Notes under the pieces: generated by a model | Seen by the model: the letters and a program-made list of their open reading frames with translations, nothing else | Told to the model about the DNA's origin: nothing | The model's database searches: none | NCBI GenBank assembly: GCA_028278545.1 | Contig: JANQED010000033.1 | Location: 62,001 to 126,000, forward strand | Source: Anaerolineales bacterium | Lineage (GTDB): Bacteria > Chloroflexota > Anaerolineae > Anaerolineales > UBA11858 | DNA: 64,000 nucleotides | Reading direction: 5' to 3' | Shown here: positions 51,784 through 60,479 of the stretch, piece by piece | Layout of the letters: each line of letters begins with the position of its first letter | Position numbering within the stretch: position 1 is the first letter of the stretch | Position numbers and translations under genes: made by a program

Positions 51784-52152
51784 ATGGATGAACAACCCCT
51801 CAACAAAAAATTTCAAAAAGAACTGCTTACCGGGATTTCATCCCTGGTATTGTTGAGCATCATGGGGCGCAGCGAAGAACCGATGTACGGTTATCAGATT
51901 ACCAAGATGCTGGATGCCAGCAGCGGGGATGCGGCGATCATCAAGCAGGGAGCGCTTTATCCGGTGTTGAGATCCTTGGAGAAAAGCGGGCTGCTCTCAA
52001 GCTCTGTGGAGCCATCGATCTCTGGCCCCCCGCGCCGGTATTACGTCATCACCGATTTGGGCAGTCAAACACTCGCAGAGTGGAAATTAATCTGGCAGGA
52101 AATGAGGACGTTTGCAGAAACGATTCTCCAAGGAGCTGAAGATGAAAAATAG
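51784..52152 (+). CDS. PadR-family transcriptional regulator
   Basis: The 122-residue protein has the PadR winged helix: SLVLLSIMGRSEEPMYGYQITKMLD, GALYPVLRSLEKSGLLSS and PPRRYYVITDLGSQTLAEWKL. The short C-terminal helix is of the PadR-s1 type. It probably represses its own promoter through the palindrome at 51655. AAGGAAGGGAG lies upstream. The next gene overlaps it by 11 bases and encodes a HAAS-type membrane protein, the common partner of PadR regulators of this kind. Confidence 0.92.
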   Translation: MDEQPLNKKFQKELLTGISSLVLLSIMGRSEEPMYGYQITKMLDASSGDAAIIKQGALYPVLRSLEKSGLLSSSVEPSISGPPRRYYVITDLGSQTLAEWKLIWQEMRTFAETILQGAEDEK

Positions 52153-53035
52153 AGTCATAGAAGATTATCTGGCTGAATTGCGTAGCGAACTCTCAGGCCT
52201 GGATAGAGCCATCATGCGCGACGCGCTTGCCGATGCAGAGGAGCACCTCCGTACGGCGTTGGACAACGAGGCGGCTGCGCAGCCAGATGCGCCCGAGAAT
52301 GATGTCGTTCGGTCCATTATCGATGAATATGGCACGCCAGCCGAGATAGCCGATGCCTATCGAGTGGTCGAAATCTATGCCAGCCCGGCCCTGGGCAGCG
52401 GAAGGCGCTCCACGAATGGCAATGCCCTGGCACGTTTTTTCGGCGTCTATGCCGACCCGCGAGCCTGGGGAGCACTGCTGTATATGCTGATCTCATTATT
52501 GACCGGGGTGGTCTATTTTACCTGGGCAGTCACGGGCATATCGCTGGCAATCCCTTTCGCTTTATTCATCTTTGGGCTGCCCTTTGTGGTGTTATTTGCC
52601 ATATCGGTCAAAGGCATAGGGCTGTTGGAAGGCCGCATTGTGGAGGCCTTGTTGGGCGTGCGCATGCCTCGCCGGGCGGTCTTCTTTCCCAAAGACCTGT
52701 CCTGGCGGCAGCGTTTGCAGGCTCAGCTTACGGATAGAAATACCTGGTTTGGGTTGTGCTACATGGCCTTGCAATTGGTTTGGGGGGTGATCTACTTCAC
52801 ATTATTCGTAACCCTGATATCGTTTTCGCTTTCCTTTATGGCTATGCCTGTTGTCCAGATTGGCTTTGGCGAACCTGTCATCGACCTTGGTAACGCGCAA
52901 TACTTTGTGCCAGATGCGGCTCTGCCGCTTGTGGTGCTCTTGGGTTTCGTGCTGCTCACGGGGACGCTTCATCTGGCGAAAGGCATTGGCAAGCTGCATG
53001 GGCGATATGCCAAGTTCGTGCTCGTTGGTGAGTAG
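52142..53035 (+). CDS. HAAS-domain membrane protein (PadR partner)
   Basis: The 297-residue protein has an N-terminal soluble helical domain (VIEDYLAELRSELSGLDRAIMRDALADAEEHLRTAL...IIDEYGTPAEIADAYR) of the HAAS/DUF1700 kind. Four hydrophobic segments follow (near residues 110-128, 130-155, 200-228 and 255-275). HAAS proteins are often encoded right after a PadR-like regulator and are thought to signal membrane state. The ATG at 52142 overlaps padR, so translation is coupled. A 10-bp hairpin (GTCCGATTTC/GAAATCGGAC, 53069-53093) follows the stop. Confidence 0.85.
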   Translation: MKNRVIEDYLAELRSELSGLDRAIMRDALADAEEHLRTALDNEAAAQPDAPENDVVRSIIDEYGTPAEIADAYRVVEIYASPALGSGRRSTNGNALARFFGVYADPRAWGALLYMLISLLTGVVYFTWAVTGISLAIPFALFIFGLPFVVLFAISVKGIGLLEGRIVEALLGVRMPRRAVFFPKDLSWRQRLQAQLTDRNTWFGLCYMALQLVWGVIYFTLFVTLISFSLSFMAMPVVQIGFGEPVIDLGNAQYFVPDAALPLVVLLGFVLLTGTLHLAKGIGKLHGRYAKFVLVGE

Positions 53036-53191
53036 GTAGCAGCAGTCTGCAAAATGATTCATGTAGACGTCCGATTTCGTGAAGAAATCGGACATCCAGG
53101 CTTTAAGGGGTGATAAAATGGTGTTGGCGAAACGGAACCTCGCGTTGGGAAGTGGGTTTATTCTGCTGAGAGATAACTACAAGGAGTCGCG

Positions 53192-54568
53192 ATGAGTTCA
53201 GCTGCAATAGATCAACCGGTTGTCAATGATCGACGTGAAATTTTTGGATGGGCCATGTACGATTGGGCCAACTCCGCCTTCAGCACCACCATCGGTACTG
53301 TTTTCCTGGGCCCATATCTGGCATCGCTGGCCGCGGGCGCGGCCTCGGCACATGCCGATGGCATGGCGCGCTTCTTTGGGATCCCTGTTGCGCCAGATTC
53401 CTTTTTCCCTTACGCGGTCTCTTTTTCCGTGGGCCTGCAGGTGCTCTTTTTGCCCGTTTTAGGCGCTATTGCCGATTATTCCCAACGCCGCAAGCAGTTG
53501 ATGCAGCTTTTCGCCATCTCAGGCGCATTGGCGACGATTGGTTTGTTCTTGGTGACAGAACCATTGTGGTGGTTGGGCGGCGTTCTCTTTATCATCGCCA
53601 ACCTTTGTTTTGGCGCGGCGGCGGTTTTCTATAACGCTTATCTGCCCGATATCGCCGATGAAGAACAGCGCGACCGGGTTTCGTCCTTTGGTTGGGCGAT
53701 GGGGTATTTGGGCGGTGGCTTGTTGTTGCTCTTCAACCTGATCTTCTACCAATTTCACGAGAAGTTGGGCGTGCCTACAGGATTAGCCATCCGTATCAAC
53801 CTGGCCTCGGCCGGTCTGTGGTGGTTGGGTTTTTCATTCATCACCTGGGCGCGACTGCGGACCCGGCGTGCTTCGCGCCGGTTGCCCGAAGGGACCACTT
53901 ATCTCAAAGTTGGCTTCAGGCAGCTGCTGCACACCATCAAGGAGATCAGGAACTTCCCCGAAACACTTAAATACCTGCTGGCCTATTTCCTCTATAATGA
54001 TGGCATTCAAACTGTGATCGCTGTTTCAGCCACTTTCGCGGCTGCACCGCTGATCCGCGGCGGCCTGGAGCTCGATCAGGGCACGCTCACCATGGTCATT
54101 TTGATGATCCAGTTTGTGGCCTTTGGCGGCGCCCTCTTTTGGGGAAGATTGGCCGGGTGGGTCGGCGCGAAGCGCTCGATACTCATCAGCCTGGTTATTT
54201 GGGCCGGGGTGGTGACCTACGCTTACATCGGTCTGCGGGGCGAGTCGCGCGTGCTCGAATTCTGGATTCTAGGGGCCTTCATCGCCCTGGTAATGGGCGG
54301 CAGTCAGGCCATCAGCCGCAGCCTGTTCGCCCAGATGATCCCTTACGGTCAGGAGGCCGAGTATTACTCCTTCTACGAAGTCAGTGAGCGCGGCACCTCC
54401 TGGATTGGACCGTTGATCTTTGGCCTCGTGAATCAGGTTTTTGGAAGTTTGCGCCCGGCGATCCTCTCGTTGATCTTTTTCTTTGTGATGGGCTTGATAC
54501 TGCTGCCCTTTGTGAATGTCGAAAAGGCCATCTCGGACGTCAAAGCCTATCAACCGGAACAACCTTAG
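53192..54568 (+). CDS. MFS transporter, UMF1/Atg22-like
   Basis: The 458-residue protein has 12 predicted membrane helices and the UMF1 start FGWAMYDWANSAFSTTIGTVFLGPYLASL, also LPDIADEEQRDRVSSFGWAMGYLGGG and MGGSQAISRSLFAQMIPYGQEAEYYSFYEVSERG. UMF1 proteins resemble vacuolar amino-acid exporters (Atg22) of fungi. Its substrate is unknown. The start has AAGGAG 5 to 10 bases upstream. A strong terminator follows. Confidence 0.92.
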   Translation: MSSAAIDQPVVNDRREIFGWAMYDWANSAFSTTIGTVFLGPYLASLAAGAASAHADGMARFFGIPVAPDSFFPYAVSFSVGLQVLFLPVLGAIADYSQRRKQLMQLFAISGALATIGLFLVTEPLWWLGGVLFIIANLCFGAAAVFYNAYLPDIADEEQRDRVSSFGWAMGYLGGGLLLLFNLIFYQFHEKLGVPTGLAIRINLASAGLWWLGFSFITWARLRTRRASRRLPEGTTYLKVGFRQLLHTIKEIRNFPETLKYLLAYFLYNDGIQTVIAVSATFAAAPLIRGGLELDQGTLTMVILMIQFVAFGGALFWGRLAGWVGAKRSILISLVIWAGVVTYAYIGLRGESRVLEFWILGAFIALVMGGSQAISRSLFAQMIPYGQEAEYYSFYEVSERGTSWIGPLIFGLVNQVFGSLRPAILSLIFFFVMGLILLPFVNVEKAISDVKAYQPEQP

Positions 54569-54590
54569 CCCTTCCCGCCTTAATGTAGAG

Positions 54591-54628
54591 ATAACGCGAC
54601 GCGCATGTATCGTGCGTCGCGTTATTTT
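54591..54628 (+). terminator. Rho-independent terminator after MFS gene
   Basis: ATAACGCGACGC (54591-54602) pairs perfectly with GCGTCGCGTTAT (54614-54625). TTTTG follows. It lies 22 bases past the MFS stop. Confidence 0.88.
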
Positions 54629-54676
54629 GTGTGAGGGGGCACTCTATCCCCCTTTCTTCATGGTAGACTCTGCCTC

Positions 54677-55381
54677 ATGACTGATCTGAGCGGTTCTGAA
54701 AGGGCCAGCTATGTCAGGGGCATGTTCACTCGCATCGCTCATCGCTATGATTTGATGAACCGGCTGATGACTGCCGGACAAGACGCGGTCTGGCGTCGTG
54801 AGGTGATCCGGCGCGCTGCCCTGCCCCCGGGGGGGAGCCTCCTGTTGGACCTCGGGTCCGGTACCGGTGATTTGGCCTTAGAAGCCCTCCGACAGCACCC
54901 CAAAGCGACCCCCATCGCCGCGGACTTCACCCTGGCGATGATGCAGGTTGGTCGCAAGCGCCAGAATGGCCGCTGGGTGCACTGGTCTTCTGCTGACGCT
55001 TTGAAGCTGCCCTATGCTGAAGGCACCTTTGATGCCGTGATTTCGGGCTTTTTGCTGCGCAATGTGATCGATCTTCAGGAAACGCTCGCCGAGCAGTACC
55101 GCGTGCTCAAACCCGGCGGCGTGATGGTTGCCCTCGACACTACCCGCCCGCGCCAGAACCTGCTTTCACCTTTGATCCGCTTTCACATGCAAACCGTGAT
55201 CCCGACCCTGGGGCGCTTGCTGACAGGTCAAGCCGATGCTTATACCTATTTGCCGGATTCATCAATCCATTTTCTACGTGCAGAGGAGTTGACTGCGCGC
55301 ATGGCTGCGGTTGGTTTTCGCCAGGCAGATTTCCAGCGCAAGATGTTTGGGGTCGTAGCGATTCATTGGGGGAGAAAGTGA
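54677..55381 (+). CDS. ubiE: Ubiquinone/menaquinone biosynthesis C-methyltransferase
   Basis: The 234-residue SAM-dependent methyltransferase has the UbiE hallmarks: VRGMFTRIAHRYDLMNRLMTAGQDAVWR, LLLDLGSGTGDLALEAL and FDAVISGFLLRNVIDLQETLAEQYRVLKPGG. The SYTYLPDSSIHF-like element appears as YTYLPDSSIHFLRAEEL. It methylates demethylmenaquinone in menaquinone synthesis, which is likely here. The ubiX gene overlaps its stop codon (GTGA). Confidence 0.93.
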   Translation: MTDLSGSERASYVRGMFTRIAHRYDLMNRLMTAGQDAVWRREVIRRAALPPGGSLLLDLGSGTGDLALEALRQHPKATPIAADFTLAMMQVGRKRQNGRWVHWSSADALKLPYAEGTFDAVISGFLLRNVIDLQETLAEQYRVLKPGGVMVALDTTRPRQNLLSPLIRFHMQTVIPTLGRLLTGQADAYTYLPDSSIHFLRAEELTARMAAVGFRQADFQRKMFGVVAIHWGRK

Positions 55382-55971
55382 AACGGCGACTGGGCGAGTC
55401 AACGAGTCAGCGGAGGCTGGTTGTGGGGATCAGCGGGGCCTCGGGGGCCATTCTTGGGGTCCGGCTGCTGGAAGTGCTGCGCACGATGGATTGTATTGAA
55501 ACCCATGTAGTGATCTCTCCTGCTGCCCGAATGACCATCACCCAGGAAACTGATTGGAAGGTAGAGGATGTGCTGGCGCTCGCCGATGTGGTTTACAACC
55601 ACGGAGATATCGGTTCATCGGTCGCCTCTGGTTCCTTTGACACTTCTGGAATGGTGATTATCCCTTGCTCGATCAAGACTCTCTCCGAAGTCGCCAACGC
55701 ATATTCCGAAAACCTGCTCTCCCGCGCCGCGGATGTGACCCTCAAAGAGGGCCGTCCGTTGGCCTTGGTGGTACGCGAGACCCCTCTGCACCGTGGTCAT
55801 CTGCGTCTGATGGCTCAGGCTGCCGAGGCCGGTGCGGTGATCTTCCCGCCGGTACCAGCCTTCTACACGCGGCCAGAGTCAATCGCGGAGGTTGTCGATG
55901 ATATAGTAGGGCGTGTATTGAATCGTATTGGAGTCAACAACGAATTGTATGCGCGCTGGAGGGGCAAATGA
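55378..55971 (+). CDS. ubiX: Flavin prenyltransferase
   Basis: The 197-residue protein matches UbiX, which makes prenylated FMN for UbiD decarboxylases: VVGISGASGAILGVRLLEVL, FDTSGMVIIPCSIKTLSEVANAYSENLLSRAADVTLKEGRPLALVVRETPLHRGHLRLM. A UbiD gene is not in the window. I use the GTG at 55378, which overlaps the ubiE TGA and has GGGGGAG upstream; TTG at 55366 is the alternative. The C-terminal residues GK end at the border of the S23-type element, so that element may have inserted at the gene end. Confidence 0.93.
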   Translation: MKRRLGESTSQRRLVVGISGASGAILGVRLLEVLRTMDCIETHVVISPAARMTITQETDWKVEDVLALADVVYNHGDIGSSVASGSFDTSGMVIIPCSIKTLSEVANAYSENLLSRAADVTLKEGRPLALVVRETPLHRGHLRLMAQAAEAGAVIFPPVPAFYTRPESIAEVVDDIVGRVLNRIGVNNELYARWRGK

Positions 55972-56450
55972 GCAAAAAGGCAAATCAGCAAGGGAGCAGA
56001 TCAGCAAAAGAGCGAGCCACAAAAAACGTGCATCTTCAAAATCAAGCTGTTTTGACGTTTGAAGAATGGAAGTTACAAGTAACAGAAACAATTCGTAGCG
56101 AGAATTTCTGGCAAATGATCGCTTATCAAAAGGCATTGTATTTGTATGAATTGATTTGGGCTGATACAGAGCAGTGGTTAAAAGATATCCGCGGGCGCGA
56201 ATTGGCACGCCAAATTATCAGAAGTGCTGATTCTATTTGTTCAAATATTGAGGAAGGGTATGGGCGTGGTTTTGGCAAGGAAATGTTGTACTTTTATCGA
56301 ATTGCCCTTGGCTCTGCTCGTGAAACGAAAGGCCATTACTATCGAGCTAAGGGGCTGCTGAGACGTGAAGCATTAGAACATCGACTAAAGCTGGCAGGGG
56401 AAGTGATTGCTCTTGTTCTTACTGAAATTAACCGCCAAAAGAAAAGGTAG
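55968..56450 (+). CDS. Four-helix bundle (S23/IVP-type) protein
   Basis: The 160-residue protein has the S23/IVP pattern: FWQMIAYQKALYLYELIW, RGRELARQIIRSADSICSNIEEGYGRG, EMLYFYRIALGSARETKGHYYRAK. Its relatives are encoded within 23S rRNA intervening sequences or as Avd accessory proteins; a free-standing copy has no known job. The first 20 residues (MSKKANQQGSRSAKERATK) are low-complexity and coincide with the left inverted repeat. The codon mix is clearly AT-richer than that of its neighbours. It starts in the ubiX stop codon (ATGA). Confidence 0.85.
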   Translation: MSKKANQQGSRSAKERATKNVHLQNQAVLTFEEWKLQVTETIRSENFWQMIAYQKALYLYELIWADTEQWLKDIRGRELARQIIRSADSICSNIEEGYGRGFGKEMLYFYRIALGSARETKGHYYRAKGLLRREALEHRLKLAGEVIALVLTEINRQKKR

Positions 56451-56491
56451 TTGTGTGCTGCGAATTTGCCATTTGCCACTTGCTGATTTGC
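55980..56491. mobile_element. Putative IVS-like element framed by 13-bp inverted repeats
   Basis: GCAAATCAGCAAG (55980-55992) is repeated in inverse as CTTGCTGATTTGC (56479-56491). The arms frame the S23-type gene almost exactly, and flanking bases hold imperfect further copies (GGCAAATG, GCAGATCAGC). Together the unit is about 512 bases of AT-rich DNA between ubiX and a methyltransferase. No transposase is present, so a passive or RNA-level mechanism would be needed. Confidence 0.55.
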
Positions 56492-56502
56492 TATTGGGCA
56501 TT

Positions 56503-57243
56503 ATGAACGAACGGAATTACGAAAAAGCCGCCCTGCGCGGCGAACCCTCTTACGTCTGGCGGGCTGGGCAGGAGCGCCGCTTGAAGATGGTCCTCGATGC
56601 TGCGGGGGAGCGCGTCACTGGCCGCGTGTTGGAGAATGGCTGCGGTGTGGGGATGTACGTGGAGAAGTTGAGCGCTTACGGGGGCGACGTGATTGGCCTG
56701 GAATACGATTTCGAACGCGCGCTTGAAGCACACGTGAACTCACCTCACATCACCAATGCCGCCGGGGAACATTTGCCCTTTCCCAAGGGCGCATTTGACC
56801 TGATCCTGAGTCACGAGGTCATCGAGCATGTTCAGGATGATCGGACAGCGATCGCCGAGATGGTGCGGGCTTTGCGCCCAGGGGGTCGGCTGATGCTCTT
56901 TTGCCCTAACCGCGGCTATCCCTTCGAGACCCATGGGGTTTACTGGCGCGGAGAATACAGGTTCGGCAACATCCCCCTGGTGAACTGGCTGCCGCGGGCT
57001 TGGCGCAACAGGGTAGCACCCCATGTACGCGCCTACTGGCGCCGAGATGTGGAGCGGTTGTTTGGGAATTTGCCGATACGCGTGATTGAGCAGAAGATAA
57101 TATTCGGCGCTTACGACAATATCATCGCCCGATTTGGTGGTTTCGGGCGTGCCATGCGAGTGGTGCTGCAATTCCTGGAGCGAACGCCGTTGAAGATATT
57201 GGGATTATCGCACTTTTGGGTTATCGAAAAGATTGGGGATTAG
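56503..57243 (+). CDS. Class I SAM-dependent methyltransferase
   Basis: The 246-residue protein has motif I RVLENGCGVGMYVEKL, with VIGLEYDFERAL after it, and the later motifs AFDLILSHEVIEHVQDDRTAI and LRPGGRLMLFCPNRGYPFETHGVYWRG. The length and the FETHGVYW segment resemble methyltransferases of polysaccharide or glycolipid loci rather than UbiG. The ATG at 56503 starts 11 bases after the right inverted repeat, so the true promoter may have been displaced. The substrate is not known; ugd nearby hints at a surface sugar. Confidence 0.85.
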   Translation: MNERNYEKAALRGEPSYVWRAGQERRLKMVLDAAGERVTGRVLENGCGVGMYVEKLSAYGGDVIGLEYDFERALEAHVNSPHITNAAGEHLPFPKGAFDLILSHEVIEHVQDDRTAIAEMVRALRPGGRLMLFCPNRGYPFETHGVYWRGEYRFGNIPLVNWLPRAWRNRVAPHVRAYWRRDVERLFGNLPIRVIEQKIIFGAYDNIIARFGGFGRAMRVVLQFLERTPLKILGLSHFWVIEKIGD

Positions 57244-57301
57244 CTAAAAACTTTGTTTGAATACAAAGATTGATGGTAGAGGCTTTATTGATTAGCGATC
57301 T

Positions 57302-58213
57302 TCAATCGTCTGTGCTCCCATCCCTACCCCGAAAATCGTAAATCCCGTCCACGATGGGCCATACTGCTCCGCAGCGGGGACATTTCAGCGATCGTGAGGT
57401 TTCTTCTAGCTCGTCTATCTCACACTTCGGGCAGCGGAAGAAAGCGCCATTGTGGGGCCGGATGGCATTTTGTCCGACGGCTAGCGATTTCACAAACACG
57501 CTGGGGGTCAGTTGCCACCAATCTCCGGTCCACTGGGCCAGGGAATCCAGCGCGACCAGCAGCCTGGTTGGCACCAAGTGCTTGAGCAGCCCAATCCGGA
57601 AGTGGGAGACGGTCAGTTGGCGCTGGACTTGGAAGCCGGATTCTGTCAGCCAGGCGCGCACCGTCTTTGGGTGAAAGTTGAAATTGAGGGGTACAAACTC
57701 CACTGGCTCTGGGGTGAAGGGATTCCAATCTTGCCGGCGCAAGAGATAGCGCAGGATGGCCTTGAGATTCTGTTTGCTGGCAAACTCCAGGATGAAAGTG
57801 CTCTGGGGACCCAGCACACGGCGGATTTGGGCCAGTGCTTGGGGAGCATCGGCCAAATGGTGCAGCACACGGATCATGGTGGCGGCATCGAAAAGACCAT
57901 CTACGAAGGGCAGGCGGTACACATCCCCGGTGACGTAGATGTAGCGGTCGCCCCTCCCAAGACGCTCTTGGGCTTGCTGGAGTTGGGTCAGGGAGTAGTC
58001 CAACAGCACAACCCGCTCGAACCCCTGGTAGCGGGGGGTGTTGCGACCGGCCCCGGCGCCGAGTTCTAAGAGCAGTTTGCCGCCGGGGGGCAGCAGACGC
58101 CGAAGGGCCAGGGCTTCGGCCTGGTCTTCGTAAGCGCGTCCGCCTTGATCCCAGAAGCTGGTCTGATAATCGGAGCCCTCATAGTCGCAGATGGGGGGAT
58201 GCCCTTCGGTCAT
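57302..58213 (-). CDS. SAM-dependent methyltransferase fused to Trm112-like zinc ribbon
   Basis: The 303-residue protein has an N-terminal methyltransferase (LLLELGAGAGRNTPRY, DAATMIRVLHHLADAPQALAQIRRVLGPQSTF). Its C-terminal 45 residues form a zinc ribbon (FFRCPKCEIDELEETSRSLKCPRCG, then AVWPIVDGIYDF). The ending WPIVDGIYDF matches Trm112. In other organisms Trm112 is a separate activator of methyltransferases, so the fusion suggests a built-in activator. It may be cotranscribed with ugd, which lies upstream on the same strand. Confidence 0.85.
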   Translation of the reverse strand: MTEGHPPICDYEGSDYQTSFWDQGGRAYEDQAEALALRRLLPPGGKLLLELGAGAGRNTPRYQGFERVVLLDYSLTQLQQAQERLGRGDRYIYVTGDVYRLPFVDGLFDAATMIRVLHHLADAPQALAQIRRVLGPQSTFILEFASKQNLKAILRYLLRRQDWNPFTPEPVEFVPLNFNFHPKTVRAWLTESGFQVQRQLTVSHFRIGLLKHLVPTRLLVALDSLAQWTGDWWQLTPSVFVKSLAVGQNAIRPHNGAFFRCPKCEIDELEETSRSLKCPRCGAVWPIVDGIYDFRGRDGSTDD

Positions 58214-58242
58214 TTCGGAGTAGGGAAGCCGATTCCCCTGGG

Positions 58243-59568
58243 TTATTTCTCGGCGGTGCGGGTGCCGTTGTAGCCGCGTCCCACACCACGATAGCTGAAG
58301 CCCAATTGAGCCATCTCTTCAGGGTCGTATATATTGCGACCGTCGAAGATCACCGGTTGTTTCATCACCTGGCTCAGCTGGCGGCGATTCAACTGTTTGA
58401 ACTCATTCCATTCGGTGTTGACGATAATGGCGTCGCAGCCATCGGCCATGGTGTAGGGGTCGTCAAACATCTCCACCTGAGGGAGGAGTGGTGCGGCAAC
58501 CTCCATGGCGACCGGATCGTAGGCGCGCACGGTGGCGCCGCGGGTGGTTAGTTTGTTGGCAATATCAATTGAGGGCGCGTCGCGCATATCATCGGTGTTG
58601 GGTTTGAAAGCCAGCCCCAACATCCCAATGGTGTGACCATCTAGTTTTCCATCGAGCAGATCTGTAAGTCGTTCGATAGCCATCGGCCGCCGATCGGTGT
58701 TGATCTCCATGACGGCGTTCAAGAGTTGGGGGTGTTTGCCTTTTTCCTCAGCCATATGTGCCAGGGCGAGGACGTCCTTTGGGAAGCAAGAACCCCCATA
58801 CCCCAGGCCAGCGTTCAGGAAGTGCGGCCCAATGCGCTCATCGTAGCCCATGCCGGTGGCTACTTCGGTGACGTCAGCCCCCAGGGCTTCGCAGATGTTG
58901 GCAATCTCGTTGATGAATGAAATCTTGGTTGCCAGGAAGGCGTTCGAAGCATACTTGATCATCTCAGCGGTGCGCAAATCGGTGATCACAATGGGCGCGC
59001 GCAGCGGAAGGTGGAGTTGGGCTACTTTGTCGGCGGCTTCACGATCCAGAGAGCCCAAAACGGTTCGATGGGGGTTCATGAAATCGAAGATCGCCGAGCC
59101 CTCTCTGAGGAACTCTGGGCAGGAAACCACGGAAAAGGGGATGGATTCCTTTTGGTTGCGCTTGACGATCTCAGCGACCCAGTCGCCAGTGCCCACAGGC
59201 ACGGTGGATTTGTTGATGATGACCAGCTCAGCGCTCATCACCTCGGCGATGGAGCTGGCAGCAGCCTCGACGTATTGTAAGTCGGCCTCGCCATCGACAC
59301 CGGAGGGCGTACCCACGGCGATGAAGATGAATTCTGTATCCTTGATGCCTTCGGCGTAGGATGTGGTGAAGGTGAGACGCCCCGATTTCACATTGCGTTC
59401 GACCAGCTCTTCCAGGCCAGGCTCGTAGATAGGCATCTCGCCGCGCTTCAGGCCTTCAATTTTCTCTTCGCTGATATCCAATGCGATCACGCGGTTGCCC
59501 AGATCGGCAAATCCGGCAGCTGTGATCAGGCCCACATAGCCGACGCCTACAACACAAATCTGTTTCAT
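58243..59568 (-). CDS. ugd: UDP-glucose 6-dehydrogenase
   Basis: The 441-residue enzyme oxidises UDP-glucose to UDP-glucuronate with two NAD. Visible are the N-terminal NAD motif [19 protein letters not shown], the segment [20 protein letters not shown], the catalytic Cys in [18 protein letters not shown] and [22 protein letters not shown]-glucuronate would feed surface polysaccharide or glycolipid. TACCTCC-type RBS (GGAGGTA) precedes the ATG. The methyltransferase-Trm112 gene follows at 29 bases. Confidence 0.95.
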   Translation of the reverse strand: MKQICVVGVGYVGLITAAGFADLGNRVIALDISEEKIEGLKRGEMPIYEPGLEELVERNVKSGRLTFTTSYAEGIKDTEFIFIAVGTPSGVDGEADLQYVEAAASSIAEVMSAELVIINKSTVPVGTGDWVAEIVKRNQKESIPFSVVSCPEFLREGSAIFDFMNPHRTVLGSLDREAADKVAQLHLPLRAPIVITDLRTAEMIKYASNAFLATKISFINEIANICEALGADVTEVATGMGYDERIGPHFLNAGLGYGGSCFPKDVLALAHMAEEKGKHPQLLNAVMEINTDRRPMAIERLTDLLDGKLDGHTIGMLGLAFKPNTDDMRDAPSIDIANKLTTRGATVRAYDPVAMEVAAPLLPQVEMFDDPYTMADGCDAIIVNTEWNEFKQLNRRQLSQVMKQPVIFDGRNIYDPEEMAQLGFSYRGVGRGYNGTRTAEK

Positions 59569-59762
59569 TCTTTACCTCCGAGATTCAAGGGAATTTGACA
59601 TTCAATGCCGTTTCCCACCTCAGGTTGTGTGTTTGATTGTCTGACAAGTCATTTGGGTGACTTTCATAGCCCGCAAATCTTACCATAAGCTGTACTATTT
59701 GGCACGAGCGCGCGTTTTAGGGTGTGCGCAAAAGGTCATTTCTGAGCAATGATCTCTGTCAC

Positions 59763-59791
59763 TTGCAGATCGGACAAAAACACTCTAAAAT
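59763..59791 (+). promoter_or_regulatory. Promoter of rrf2-type gene
   Basis: TTGCAG (59763-59768) and TAAAAT (59786-59791) are 17 bases apart, about 48 bases before the ATG. GGACA (59772-59776) and TGTCC (59807-59811) form a wide inverted repeat that may be part of an operator. Confidence 0.6.
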
Positions 59792-59838
59792 ATTGGCGAT
59801 AAATCTTGTCCGTAAGGCCAAAAAAGGAGAAAATTATC

Positions 59839-60258
59839 ATGCAGATCACACGTCAGGCCGATTACGCAGTGCGAGCGGTGTATTATCTGACTACGCTCGG
59901 CAAGGGCAGCCGGGCGGCTACCAGTAAGATCGCTTCTGAACAGCATATACCGCCTTCGTTTTTGGCTAAGATCGTTTCCCAATTATCGGTAGCGGGGTTG
60001 TTGCACACGTCACGCGGCGCTCGAGGAGGTGTCTCCCTGGCGCGTGAGCCTAAGGAAATCAGCCTCCTGGATGTGGTCGAGGCCATTGATGGGCCGATCC
60101 AGTTGAACGAGTGCGTGGGTGATGATGGAGTGTGCATGTTTGATGACACCTGCCCCATGAGGCCGATTTGGTGCGATGCACAGCAGGATTTGGTCGACCG
60201 ACTGGACTCAACGAAATTCTCTAAATTTGTAAATGGGCAGAAAGCCGCCGTAGGGTAA
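59839..60258 (+). CDS. Rrf2-family transcriptional regulator, probable Fe-S sensor
   Basis: The 139-residue protein has the Rrf2 winged helix (MQITRQADYAVRAVYYLTTLGKG...IPPSFLAKIVSQLSVAGLLHTSRGARGGVSLA). Three Cys follow in NECVGDDGVCMFDDTCPMRPIW at intervals close to those of IscR and NsrR (C-x6-C-x5-C), with a further Cys behind. A cluster-binding role is likely. AGGAG lies 9 bases before the ATG. IscR, NsrR and CymR functions cannot be told apart, and no isc or suf genes are near. hutU follows in the same direction. Confidence 0.88.
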   Translation: MQITRQADYAVRAVYYLTTLGKGSRAATSKIASEQHIPPSFLAKIVSQLSVAGLLHTSRGARGGVSLAREPKEISLLDVVEAIDGPIQLNECVGDDGVCMFDDTCPMRPIWCDAQQDLVDRLDSTKFSKFVNGQKAAVG

Positions 60259-60340
60259 CGGAATCAGCCCTGGCCTGCGCCCTGAATCTCCTTTTCGGCG
60301 ACCGCGCTCCTCCAAGAATAACTCAAAAACTGATCGTTTC

Positions 60341-60375
60341 ATCCCCTCTTGGCGTATAATTGATCAAGAGGGGAT
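60341..60375. promoter_or_regulatory. Inverted repeat over a -10-like box before hutU
   Basis: ATCCCCTCTTG (60341-60351) pairs perfectly with CAAGAGGGGAT (60365-60375). The loop contains TATAAT (60355-60360). Since TTTC and TTCTG flank it, it could act as an Rrf2 terminator or as a regulated hutU promoter; the sequence does not decide between them. Confidence 0.5.
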
Positions 60376-60479
60376 TTCTGTTATCACTCGGCCAAGCGGG
60401 AACGCGCTCCCAACGGTTGAGCGTTACAGGAATAGGAAAATGTGTTGTCGGAGAAATCGACAAATAATAGGAGGCTGAT

